From assembly GCF_900114995.1 (NCBI RefSeq), contig NZ_FOUX01000004.1, positions 124,001 through 188,000 of the forward strand: a DNA stretch of 64,000 nucleotides, in the 5' to 3' direction. The DNA comes from Chitinophaga sp. YR627 (GTDB taxonomy: Bacteria > Bacteroidota > Bacteroidia > Chitinophagales > Chitinophagaceae). Within the stretch, counting starts at the first letter, position 1. Each line of letters starts with the position of its first letter. Shown here piece by piece: positions 25,082 to 32,264 of this stretch. Both the position numbers and the translations under genes were made by a program. Under the pieces are notes generated by a model. The model saw only the letters and a list, made by a program, of their open reading frames with translations, was not told where the DNA came from and made no database searches.

Positions 25082-25119
25082 CGGTTACCCGGCAGGCAGC
25101 CGGATAACCGTCTTTTTTT
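25082..25119 (+). terminator. Orphan intrinsic terminator (plus strand)
   Basis: CGGTTACCCGGC (25082-25093) pairs with GCCGGATAACCG (25099-25110) with one C/A mismatch and a 5-nt loop, followed by TCTTTTTTT. It is a textbook terminator in the plus direction, yet no plus-strand gene ends here; it lies just upstream of the minus-strand aminotransferase. Confidence 0.65.
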
Positions 25120-25236
25120 CACATAGGACAGGGGTCCTTCCCGGCCCTGTGCCCGGACGAACGCCTGCTATGACAATAACCCCGTAATAAAGCTGTTGAT
25201 GACACGATTCCCGCACCGGGCCTGAATACGCAGGTG

Positions 25237-25250
25237 CAGCCTATAGGCTG
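25237..25250. repeat. 14-bp perfect palindrome
   Basis: CAGCCTATAGGCTG reads the same on both strands, a form typical of a dimeric regulator site. No gene start lies within 200 bp. Confidence 0.4.
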
Positions 25251-25268
25251 ATGCGCACTGCTACATGT

Positions 25269-25300
25269 TAAACAGTATTACTTGATAAAATAAACAGTAT
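25269..25300. repeat. Direct repeats TAAACAGTAT, 22-bp period
   Basis: TAAACAGTAT occurs at 25269-25278 and 25291-25300, two helical turns apart, placing both copies on the same DNA face. This looks operator-like. Confidence 0.4.
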
Positions 25301-25571
25301 AGGATAAATAGGACACGACGAACAGTCACATGACATGAACATATATATTTCTTCAATATATCGGTTCAAACTGATAACTATCCAATAATTTCTTTCCTAT
25401 TTGAAATTAGGTACATACGTGGTAACTCCATTATAGTGTTGCTTGATTCTCTCTAGTTCACAGACGATAAACAATGCTTGCACATTGTACGATTTATTCA
25501 TTTTGGTTTATTACAGAAGAACTTTTTTCTCTGTTTACGCTAATAGTTAGAATGCCGTTTCTGTTTTACAC

Positions 25572-25624
25572 TCAACAATTGCTGCTCTCGTTACTAACAA
25601 TTGTTGACTCAGCAAAGATGCTGA
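25572..25624. repeat. Two adjacent hairpins
   Basis: TCAACAATTG (25572-25581) pairs with CAATTGTTGA (25598-25607); immediately after, TCAGCA (25609-25614) pairs with TGCTGA (25619-25624) across a 4-nt loop. Could be part of a structured RNA. Confidence 0.4.
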
Positions 25625-25732
25625 ATTAGTTTTATTATACAATAGCAAGTTAAGGGTATTGCAAATATGAGGGATAATACTTATGAAGATTTAAAAAATT
25701 TGGAAACACCGTTTATTTAATTCATGATTAAA

Positions 25733-25795
25733 AATTAAGAATTAAGAATTACCTCCGCAACAATCTCCGCTGCATTCAATTCTTAATTCTTAATT
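25733..25795. repeat. Dispersed palindromic repeat, full copy B
   Basis: A perfect 18-bp inverted repeat (AATTAAGAATTAAGAATT at 25733-25750 and its complement at 25778-25795) around a 27-nt loop with CTCCGC and CGCTGCATT, matching the loop of copy A at 18327-18354. It lies directly after the scoB 3' end. Confidence 0.8.
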
Positions 25796-25803
25796 TCTAT
25801 TTC

Positions 25804-26463
25804 TTAATTCAGTTTCATTTCCGGTATATCCCCTTCCACAACAAGTCTTCCCGCCGTTTTCGCCACAATTTCCTCCACACTGACACCCGGTGCACGCTCC
25901 AGTAAACGGAAGCCCGCAGGTGTAATATCAAGTACAGCCAGCTCCGTTACCACCTTCTTCACACAGGACACACCTGTCAGAGGTAACGTACACGTTGGTA
26001 GTAATTTGCTCTCTCCTTTCGGATTCGTATGCATCATCGCAACGATAATATTTTTTGCTGCCGCCACAAGATCCATCGCACCACCCATTCCTTTCACCAT
26101 CTTACCTGGTATCTTCCAGTTAGCGATATCGCCTGCATCAGATACCTCCATAGCGCCCAATACGGTCAGGTCGACCTTACCGGCCCTGATCATCCCAAAA
26201 CTCTCCGCAGAGTCAAAAAACACGCCTCCCGGCAGTACAGTGACTGTCTCCTTACCTGCATTGATCAGGTCCGGATCTATATCATGTTCTTCCGGATAAG
26301 GTCCCATCCCCAGCAATCCATTCTCAGATTGCAGCATGATGGATATATCTGCCGGAATAAAGTTGGCGACAAGTGTAGGAATACCGATTCCCAGATTGAC
26401 ATACATTCCGTCGCGCAGTTCCTGCGCTATTCTTTTGGCAATGCCGTATTTATCTAAAGACAT
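25804..26463 (-). CDS. scoB: 3-oxoacid CoA-transferase subunit B
   Basis: A 219-aa beta subunit of succinyl-CoA:3-ketoacid CoA transferase, which activates acetoacetate for entry to the TCA cycle. The catalytic Glu is in the MLQSENGLLGMGP motif; VNLGIGIPTLVANF and GMGGAMDLVAAAKN are conserved. ATG 26463 (MSLDKYGIAKRIAQELRDG) is preferred over a TTG 11 codons upstream. It lies 39 bp behind scoA in the same operon. A palindromic repeat sits at its 3' end. Confidence 0.94.
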   Translation of the reverse strand: MSLDKYGIAKRIAQELRDGMYVNLGIGIPTLVANFIPADISIMLQSENGLLGMGPYPEEHDIDPDLINAGKETVTVLPGGVFFDSAESFGMIRAGKVDLTVLGAMEVSDAGDIANWKIPGKMVKGMGGAMDLVAAAKNIIVAMMHTNPKGESKLLPTCTLPLTGVSCVKKVVTELAVLDITPAGFRLLERAPGVSVEEIVAKTAGRLVVEGDIPEMKLN

Positions 26464-26502
26464 ATTGATTCTCCGGTTTGAGGTTGCAGTAAACAAAAGG
26501 AA

Positions 26503-27198
26503 TTAACCCATTTTCACGGTCTTCCGCTCAATGCGTTTTTCATAATTACTTCCCTGGAAGATGCGGTGCACATAGATGCCCGGTACATGTATCTGGTCAG
26601 GATCCAGTTGCCCGGGTTGCACCAGATGCTCCACTTCCACAATAGTAATATTGCCTGCTTTGGCCATAGAAGTACTGAAATTGCGCGTTGTCTTGCGGAA
26701 TACCAGATTCCCCATCGTATCCCCCTTCCATGCTTTAACAATAGAAAAATCAGCATGCAGGGCCAGCTCCATGAGATAGTGTTTACCGTTGAATTCGCGT
26801 ACCTCTTTTCCGGCAGCGATCTCTGTACCGTAACCAGCGGGTGTGAAGAATGCAGGAATACCCATGCCTGCCATCTGAATACGCGTAGCCAGCGTACCCT
26901 GTGGGATCAGTTCTACTTCCAGTTCTCCGGAAAGCAGCTGCCTTTCAAATTCAGCATTTTCACCTACATAGGAGGATAACATCTTTTTGATCTGCCTCGT
27001 TTTGAGCAAAAGGCCAAGACCAAATTCATCCACACCGGCATTATTGGAAATACACGTTAATTGCTGCGTACCTTTCCGTACCAGCGCAGCGATGCTGTTT
27101 TCGGGAATACCGCACAACCCAAATCCGCCCAGCATCAGGGTAGCGCCATCGCGGATGTCATGCAATGCCTCGTCGGCATTAGCTACAACTTTATTCAT
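26503..27198 (-). CDS. scoA: 3-oxoacid CoA-transferase subunit A
   Basis: A 231-aa alpha subunit of the same CoA transferase. The N-terminal MLGGFGLCGIPENSI loop binds CoA; SNNAGVDEFGLGLLL and FFTPAGYGTEIAAGKE are typical of the SCOT/AtoD family. Subunit order A then B is the usual one. It lies 27 bp downstream of a DUF4296 lipoprotein gene on the same strand, so it may share the transcript that begins at coaBC or the lipoprotein gene. Confidence 0.94.
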   Translation of the reverse strand: MNKVVANADEALHDIRDGATLMLGGFGLCGIPENSIAALVRKGTQQLTCISNNAGVDEFGLGLLLKTRQIKKMLSSYVGENAEFERQLLSGELEVELIPQGTLATRIQMAGMGIPAFFTPAGYGTEIAAGKEVREFNGKHYLMELALHADFSIVKAWKGDTMGNLVFRKTTRNFSTSMAKAGNITIVEVEHLVQPGQLDPDQIHVPGIYVHRIFQGSNYEKRIERKTVKMG

Positions 27199-27225
27199 GT
27201 TTTGGTGATGTTTATCAAGAGCAGA

Positions 27226-27774
27226 TCAGCGGTGCAGTTTCACCGGCTTCGGTTCTGATAACCTGCTGGCTGGTGGAACCTGAACAGGCTGCGGACTGAT
27301 ACTTCTCTTATTTTTCTTAACAAATGGAATTACTGTGTCCTGTCCACTCCAAATTATGGTATTATTATTAACCGGCAAAAGGGAGTTGATATTCGTCGTA
27401 TACTCTTTATTGCGCACATCAGTATCAAGCCCTTCTTTCTGTTTGGAGATCACCGCAAACATCATATCATATATCGCCTTGAACCTGTCAGGGTGTGCTT
27501 CATAATAGGCATAACTGTGGTTAAACTCCTTTGGGGTGATTTTATGCAGATCGAGGATCTGACGGTAATAAACCTTCAGACGTTCCTTACGGATAGAATC
27601 ATTCACAACGATACTCACGCCGTCTTCTTCCAGACCAGCATAAGAATCAGCCATGTTCATGTCAAGTAATATGTCACGCATGTCCTCCCTGGACAGAATG
27701 CCCTTCGGTGTCTTTTCCGCTTCCCCGCATGCTGCCAACAGCAATACCAGGCAAACCACTAATATTCTATACAT
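27226..27774 (-). CDS. DUF4296 lipoprotein
   Basis: A 182-aa envelope lipoprotein: the signal peptide MYRILVVCLVLLLAAC ends in a lipobox with Cys16. The body matches the DUF4296 pattern of Bacteroidota: a helical region starting at ILSREDMRDILLDMNMADSY and a second block YYRQILDLHKITPKEFNHSY followed by YEAHPDRFKAIYDMM. The C-terminal third is Pro/Lys/Ser-rich and probably disordered. Function unknown. ATG 27774 is preferred over a TTG six codons upstream. A TAGCTTTG box (27798-27805) overlapping the stop of the upstream gene could give it a private promoter. Confidence 0.82.
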   Translation of the reverse strand: MYRILVVCLVLLLAACGEAEKTPKGILSREDMRDILLDMNMADSYAGLEEDGVSIVVNDSIRKERLKVYYRQILDLHKITPKEFNHSYAYYEAHPDRFKAIYDMMFAVISKQKEGLDTDVRNKEYTTNINSLLPVNNNTIIWSGQDTVIPFVKKNKRSISPQPVQVPPASRLSEPKPVKLHR

Positions 27775-27802
27775 ACAGATTTTCTTCTTCAAGGATGCAA
27801 AG

Positions 27803-28777
27803 CTATTTCATCTGCTGATATTTCGCAGCATTCGTTACGTCCATTTGTGCCAGCAATTGAGCGGCACGGTTCTTTTCCTGTGGAGGCGCTTTCGCAAAGA
27901 TCTTCTGCAACTCATCCGCCTTTGCACTGAAAAACACTGCCATCAGCATAGAGTTGGGGATATCCTGGTATACGGCATATAACATATTCAGACAGTTCAT
28001 CACCGCGTTACGGCCTTTGTTCATATCCTCATACATCATATCCATTCCCTGACGGTGATACTGATACATCACATCATGGAAACGGCTGAATTTCACATTC
28101 AGGAGATTGTCCTGCAACCAGTAACGGTTACGGTTGCCTTCAAAAGGCTTCCATCCTGAGATCTCCTTGCCATCAGGCGCATTACTCACAATATTCAGCG
28201 CTTTCTTAAAATAGTCGTCTCCTCCCCTTGGTGCAAAAGAATCAGCGTCCAGTCCGAGGATGATATAGGTATAATAAGCCAGGATCGCTGTCAGATTTGA
28301 AGCCAGCGGATCATTACCCACTACGCGGTTGTCACTGAACTCCAGCGGCTGGAACTCTACATAACGGAAAGCCACATTCACATCCTGCATATTCAGCGTA
28401 CTGCTCAGGTATCCGGCGTTATACACGGGACGGGTGGACTGTACAGTCAGATTAGCCCGGAAAGTATTGTTACCCACATCTTCAGTAATGGTCAGCAGGA
28501 AATTACATTCTATACGCTCCGCAGGTGCAAAGCCTTCATCTGACCATCTGCGGCCGTTCAGGAATTCCTTCATCGCATTCTGGAGGGTGGTAAATACCTT
28601 TCTGCTGGTATTGTTATTTACCTTACCGCCGGTAGTGACGGTCACATTTGCACGCAGCTCCTGCGCCTGTACGGAAGACAAGCCCAAAAAAATGCCCATC
28701 ATCGACATCAGCAGAGCAAAGCAGCGGGATTTATACTTTGCACACCATAAATAAGCGTTCGTTGCCATTGTGATCAT
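27803..28777 (-). CDS. DUF4835 / PorD-like T9SS-associated protein
   Basis: A 324-aa exported protein. A signal peptide ends near LSSVQAQ (about residue 38); the mature part begins ELRANVTVTTGGKVNNNT and contains the DUF4835 landmarks: LQNAMKEFLNGRRW, FLLTITE, a long VAFRYVEFQPLEFSDN stretch, AYYTYIILGLDADSFAPRGG and FHDVMYQYHRQGMDMM. Some databases name this family PorD and link it to type IX secretion; the mechanism is unclear to me. It follows coaBC by 24 nt. ATG 28777 is used; ATG 28768 is an equal alternative. Confidence 0.85.
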   Translation of the reverse strand: MITMATNAYLWCAKYKSRCFALLMSMMGIFLGLSSVQAQELRANVTVTTGGKVNNNTSRKVFTTLQNAMKEFLNGRRWSDEGFAPAERIECNFLLTITEDVGNNTFRANLTVQSTRPVYNAGYLSSTLNMQDVNVAFRYVEFQPLEFSDNRVVGNDPLASNLTAILAYYTYIILGLDADSFAPRGGDDYFKKALNIVSNAPDGKEISGWKPFEGNRNRYWLQDNLLNVKFSRFHDVMYQYHRQGMDMMYEDMNKGRNAVMNCLNMLYAVYQDIPNSMLMAVFFSAKADELQKIFAKAPPQEKNRAAQLLAQMDVTNAAKYQQMK

Positions 28778-28801
28778 TCTGAGTTATATAGAGCAATGTA
28801 T

Positions 28802-30088
28802 TTATACGATCAGGGGAGCGGTATTGGTATGCAGGATATCCACAATTGAACCTACAATATCCCGGGCCACTTCCTGTTTGGATTTCAGTGGTAGTTCCCT
28901 TGCATCGCCTTTTTTGTCGAACAAGGTCACTTTATTGGTATCATGATTAAAGCCGGCGCCTTTATCATTCAGGGAATTCATTACAACGAGGTCCAGGTGT
29001 TTTTCACGGAGCTTCTTTAATGCATATTCCTTTTCGTTATTGGTTTCCAGAGAAAAACCCACCAGTACCTGCTGATCCGTCCGGGTAGCACCCAGCGTAC
29101 GCAGAATATCTTTCGTCTTCTCCAGTTCCAGGGTAAGGGCATCCCCCTCTCCTTTTTTCATTTTAATATCAGCCACATGTTTCGGACGATAGTCAGCTAC
29201 TGCGGCCGCCATCACAATGACGTCGGATTGAGAAAAATGTGCTTCGCTACCTTTGAACATGTCTTCCGCCGTCACCACCCGGATCGTTTTAACCGATGGG
29301 TGAGTGGCAGACAACCCCGTTGGTCCGAGTACCAGGGTCACTTCCGCTCCGGCGGCGGCCAGGGTATCAGCAATGGCGATCCCCATTTTACCACTGGAAT
29401 GATTGCTGATATAACGTACAGGGTCCAGCGGTTCTTGCGTCGGACCAGCCGTTACCAGCGCTTTTTTTCCTTTCAGCGGCTGTTCGGTACCGTTAAATGA
29501 TTGTTGATCAGCAGACTGTATACCAGTCGCTGCTATATCAGCCGATGGCTGATTACTGAAATGCGTATGCAGAAATTGTACAATATGCTCCGGTTCTGCC
29601 ATTCTTCCTTCTCCAAACAGTCCACTGGCCAGTTCACCTTTTTCTACCGGCAGCTGTTGGTGACCGTATGACAGAAGTCTGGTAATATTCGCGCGGGTGG
29701 CAGGGTGATGCCACATATCCTCATCCATGGCAGGCGCAAAAAGTACCGGACAGGTTGCAGATAAGTAGGTCGCCATCAGCAGGTTATCACAGGCGCCGTT
29801 AGCCATTTTGGAAAGTGTATTGGCAGAGGCAGGAGCGATCAGCATCACATCCGCCCAGCGGCCCAGCATCACGTGGTTATTCCAGCTCTGGTTATCACTG
29901 ATCGTTACGGGCACTTCATGTTTGGAGAGCGTTGCCAGGGTTAGCGGCGTAATGAAATCACAGGCGGAGGGCGTCATGACCACTTTTACGTCAGCGCCTT
30001 CTTTTACCAGCAGGCGTACGAGGGTAGCGGCTTTATAGGCAGCGATACTGCCGGATACACCCAGTAATATTTTCTTTCCTTGAAGCAT
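28802..30088 (-). CDS. coaBC: Bifunctional CoaBC (coenzyme A biosynthesis)
   Basis: A 428-aa fusion. The N-terminal flavoprotein (about 1-185) is 4'-phosphopantothenoylcysteine decarboxylase, with KILLGVSGSIAAYKA, the catalytic His in WNNHVMLGRWAD and the PAMDEDMW substrate clamp. The C-terminal half is phosphopantothenate-cysteine ligase, with TAGPTQEPLDPVRYISNHSS, GKMG and AAAVADYRP. At the position of E. coli Cys158 (ACGxxGxGRM) it has Ser: ELASGLFGEGRM. ATG 30088 is right because an earlier start would run through the rpoZ terminator. It follows rpoZ and precedes the PorD-like gene. Confidence 0.95.
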   Translation of the reverse strand: MLQGKKILLGVSGSIAAYKAATLVRLLVKEGADVKVVMTPSACDFITPLTLATLSKHEVPVTISDNQSWNNHVMLGRWADVMLIAPASANTLSKMANGACDNLLMATYLSATCPVLFAPAMDEDMWHHPATRANITRLLSYGHQQLPVEKGELASGLFGEGRMAEPEHIVQFLHTHFSNQPSADIAATGIQSADQQSFNGTEQPLKGKKALVTAGPTQEPLDPVRYISNHSSGKMGIAIADTLAAAGAEVTLVLGPTGLSATHPSVKTIRVVTAEDMFKGSEAHFSQSDVIVMAAAVADYRPKHVADIKMKKGEGDALTLELEKTKDILRTLGATRTDQQVLVGFSLETNNEKEYALKKLREKHLDLVVMNSLNDKGAGFNHDTNKVTLFDKKGDARELPLKSKQEVARDIVGSIVDILHTNTAPLIV

Positions 30089-30107
30089 GACCGTATTGGC
30101 TATTAAA

Positions 30108-30139
30108 CAAAAAAAGCGGCAGAAAATGTATTCTGCCGC
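30108..30139 (-). terminator. Intrinsic terminator after rpoZ
   Basis: On the minus strand a 9-bp perfect stem (GCGGCAGAA at 30116-30124 with TTCTGCCGC at 30131-30139) is followed by a run of eight T. It separates bamD-rpoZ from coaBC. Confidence 0.85.
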
Positions 30140-30170
30140 CATGAAGTTAGATATTTTTCAGCCAAACTGA

Positions 30171-30512
30171 TTAGCTATATAAGTCGTCGTCGTTTCTGCG
30201 GAAGTAGATCTTATCTTCCAGGAATTCCATGGTTGCCTGAATAGCAGGATTTGCCATTCTTTCATAGAAACGGGAGATTTCGATCTGCTCTTTGTTCTCA
30301 TGCACTTCCTCCAGGTTATCTGTGTGGCTGGCAAATTCTTCCAGCTTGGAGTGCAGTTCTTCCTTCACAGATATGTTGATCTGGTTGGCGCGCTTTGCGA
30401 TAACTGCAATAGACTCATACAGGTTGCCAGTTTTGCTCTTGATCTCGGTGGTGTTTTTAGTTTCAACCATCGGATTAATGCTGCTGGTGAGACCTCTTTT
30501 TATTTTGCTCAT
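30171..30512 (-). CDS. rpoZ: RNA polymerase omega subunit (Bacteroidota type)
   Basis: A 113-aa omega subunit, which helps fold and hold the beta-prime subunit of RNA polymerase. The family signature is the N-terminal part with SKTGNLYESIAVIAKRANQI, equivalent to the omega/Rpb6 motif, and the extended acidic C-terminus (EFLEDKIYFRRNDDD) typical of Bacteroidota. It lies 23 bp downstream of bamD and is followed by a strong terminator. The bamD-rpoZ-coaBC-PorD order recurs in this phylum, as far as I recall. Confidence 0.9.
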   Translation of the reverse strand: MSKIKRGLTSSINPMVETKNTTEIKSKTGNLYESIAVIAKRANQINISVKEELHSKLEEFASHTDNLEEVHENKEQIEISRFYERMANPAIQATMEFLEDKIYFRRNDDDLYS

Positions 30513-30535
30513 TCTCCAGGGAATTATTATGATTA

Positions 30536-31444
30536 TTAATTGTTTTTAGATTCAGTACCCGTCTGGGTATCTTTTTCTGCCTTATTCACCGCTTTTTTGG
30601 CCTTTTTCTCTTCTTTTTTGCTACGGTCGGGCTTGTTGTAGCTATCGATCGTCTTAATATTACTCTGCGCTAAGGTATAATATTTTTCGGCATCTCCTTT
30701 CAGTTTGCTGGTGTTGTAGTGGTCAGCAAAGTCCAGATACTCACTCAGCACATCCTCATAACGCTCTTTTTGCTTATCCCATACGCTGTTTTTAGCGTAG
30801 TTATAATAAGCCTTGATAGCCATGTACTTATAAGAATCGCTCTTATCAGAATCCGGGAAGTTGCGCATCAGGCTTTTAAAGGTGATGGCAGCCGCCTGGT
30901 AATGGCCCAGGTTATAATATAATTCAGCGTTGTTGTATTCTTTCTTCTCCAGTTTCCTGCGGGACAGCTCGATCACCAGGTTCGCCTCAGGCACTTTATC
31001 TGACGTTGGATAGTTGTTGATAAAGGTCTGCATAGCAGCGATCGCCTTCTGGGTATTGGTCTGATCCAGCGCTACTTTAGGAGATTGTTTGTAATAGCAA
31101 TAAGCCTGCATGTAGTCCATTTCGGTCGCACGCGGGCTGTTTGGGAAGTTATCCAGGTAATTTTTAAAGTAGAAACCGGCCTGCACATAATCTTTCATTT
31201 TGTAAGAACAGTAGCAGTAGTTATAGTACATCGGTTCGTACTTGTCAGTTCCTTTGTATACCTGGAATAAAGATTCATACAATGTCTGAGCAGTCATGTA
31301 TTTTTTCTTCGCATACAGTTTATCGGCGTACGCAAGCTTCGCTTCGTAATCCTTACTTTTTTCAATTCTGCGCAGCTCGGTATTACATGATACCGCAGCT
31401 GTGGCCGCTACAAAGAGACAAATGTATAAAACTAATTTCCGCAT
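30536..31444 (-). CDS. bamD: Outer-membrane assembly lipoprotein BamD
   Basis: A 302-aa lipoprotein of the BAM complex, which inserts beta-barrels (including SprA and TonB receptors) in the outer membrane. The signal peptide MRKLVLYICLFVAATAAVSC ends in a lipobox. TPR repeats follow: YADKLYAKKKYMTAQTLYES, MKDYVQAGFYFKNYLDNFPN, EYNNAELYYNLGHYQAAAIT and further helices. The C-terminal 35 residues are strongly Lys-rich (KKEEKKAKKAVNKAEKD) and probably disordered. ATG 31444 is preferred to the TTG 12 nt upstream. The promoter box TAACTTTG ends 9 nt before this ATG. Confidence 0.93.
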   Translation of the reverse strand: MRKLVLYICLFVAATAAVSCNTELRRIEKSKDYEAKLAYADKLYAKKKYMTAQTLYESLFQVYKGTDKYEPMYYNYCYCSYKMKDYVQAGFYFKNYLDNFPNSPRATEMDYMQAYCYYKQSPKVALDQTNTQKAIAAMQTFINNYPTSDKVPEANLVIELSRRKLEKKEYNNAELYYNLGHYQAAAITFKSLMRNFPDSDKSDSYKYMAIKAYYNYAKNSVWDKQKERYEDVLSEYLDFADHYNTSKLKGDAEKYYTLAQSNIKTIDSYNKPDRSKKEEKKAKKAVNKAEKDTQTGTESKNN

Positions 31445-31453
31445 AAAAGAGGG

Positions 31454-31461
31454 CAAAGTTA
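31454..31461 (-). promoter_or_regulatory. bamD-rpoZ promoter -7 box TAACTTTG
   Basis: TAACTTTG on the minus strand lies 9 nt before the bamD ATG, so the leader is only a few nucleotides. The upstream TTG at the TSS end (31456) falls inside the box and cannot be the start codon. Confidence 0.55.
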
Positions 31462-31671
31462 AGAATTAAATGTAAATGTAAGGTAGGGCAGGAATTGAAG
31501 CTGTTAAAATTTTGTAAAAGCGGAGGACCCGACAACCGGAATTGCCACTTTTCTCCACTAAAAACGCGCTTTTCCACATTTTACCACTGAAAGACCATTT
31601 TGGAGGGATTGCCTGAGAAAATCATTATCCGGCACCGGTTTCTGAGCGGTCAGCTATTGCTTAGATAAGGC

Positions 31672-31722
31672 TTCTCCTTCGTTCATCCTTCGTTCCCTCA
31701 ACGAAGGATGAATGTAGGAGAA
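31672..31722. repeat. 51-bp hairpin, 23-bp stem
   Basis: Positions 31672-31694 pair with 31700-31722 in 21 of 23 positions, including a perfect 13-bp inner stem (TTCATCCTTCGTT / AACGAAGGATGAA) and loop CCCTC. The left arm holds CCTTCGTT twice. No T-run follows, so it is not an ordinary terminator; a REP-like or MITE-like element or a protected RNA structure is more likely. Confidence 0.75.
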
Positions 31723-31995
31723 CTAATACCTAACTAATATCTGACCAGTATCAAAACAGGATTTTACTGGTTCCGCAGATTATTTCATAAGCAATATCAC
31801 CACCCCGTTAGTGGTACTCCGGACTTTCTTTTCCCCTGTTTCCACCCAGGTATACCCTGGAGGTGAATTTAGTAAAGTGCGCCAAAAACTACACAAAAAA
31901 GTTACTTACATGCTACTTAAACACTGTTAATCCTACTGTCACGCAAATGTGAAAAGTTCGAAAATGTGAATAACTGATGTTAAATATGGGCGAAA

Positions 31996-32011
31996 TACGT
32001 AGAACTACGTA
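31996..32011. promoter_or_regulatory. Operator-like inverted repeat TACGTAG-AA-CTACGTA
   Basis: Perfect 7-bp arms around AA, 253 bp before mraZ, in the dcw control region. A dimeric regulator site is possible. Confidence 0.4.
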
Positions 32012-32205
32012 CTGGCGGAGCGTATTGGGACTTTGAATATCCTATGCAATCTGGGTTATAAACACGAAATGCACATTTATTCACACACTATCTACACGTT
32101 ACTAACATTAACTAACAATCAATGCATAATAAATGCCATGCGACTCAATATAATAGGCAAAATATTGCTGTGGAAAAAATTTATATTTCATTTTATCGTT
32201 AGAGA

Positions 32206-32240
32206 GTGGGAAAAAGTGTTATTTTGTGTTAGAAAATGTT
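32206..32240 (+). promoter_or_regulatory. MraZ-box-like decamer repeats
   Basis: GTGGG (32206), GTGTT (32216), GTGTT (32226) and ATGTT (32236) each start exactly 10 bp apart, 25-59 bp before the mraZ ATG. MraZ in E. coli and Mycoplasma binds direct GTGGG-type repeats with 10-bp phasing upstream of its own gene, so autoregulation of the dcw operon is inferred; only the first unit is a full match. Confidence 0.5.
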
Positions 32241-32264
32241 TTTCAAGGACTTTCGCCCCCAATT

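Larger units (their letters stand above)
25026..25803. other. 778-bp non-coding region rich in small repeats
   Basis: No convincing ORF on either strand. In order it holds an orphan terminator hairpin (25082-25119), a 14-bp palindrome (25237-25250), a pair of 10-bp direct repeats 22 bp apart (25269-25300), two adjacent hairpins (25572-25624) and a full copy of the dispersed palindromic repeat (25733-25795). It may contain leaders, operators or a small RNA; none of the common structured RNAs (RNase P, tmRNA, SRP) was recognised by eye. Confidence 0.6.
31445..32264. other. 820-bp regulatory spacer bamD / dcw cluster
   Basis: A divergent intergenic region with no credible ORF. From left to right: the bamD promoter, a 51-bp near-perfect hairpin (31672-31722), the inverted repeat TACGTAG-AA-CTACGTA (31996-32011), an AT-rich stretch with several AACAATC and ACTAAC words, and 10-bp-phased GTGGG/GTGTT repeats just before mraZ. 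It should carry the main dcw promoter, but no exact TAnnTTTG box was found there; TTATTTTG (32219-32226) is one base off. Confidence 0.6.

Noticed and set aside
25026..25803. RNase P RNA, tmRNA, SRP or 6S RNA in the non-coding region
   Set aside because: None of their recognisable conserved blocks was seen on either strand by eye; a covariance search would decide.
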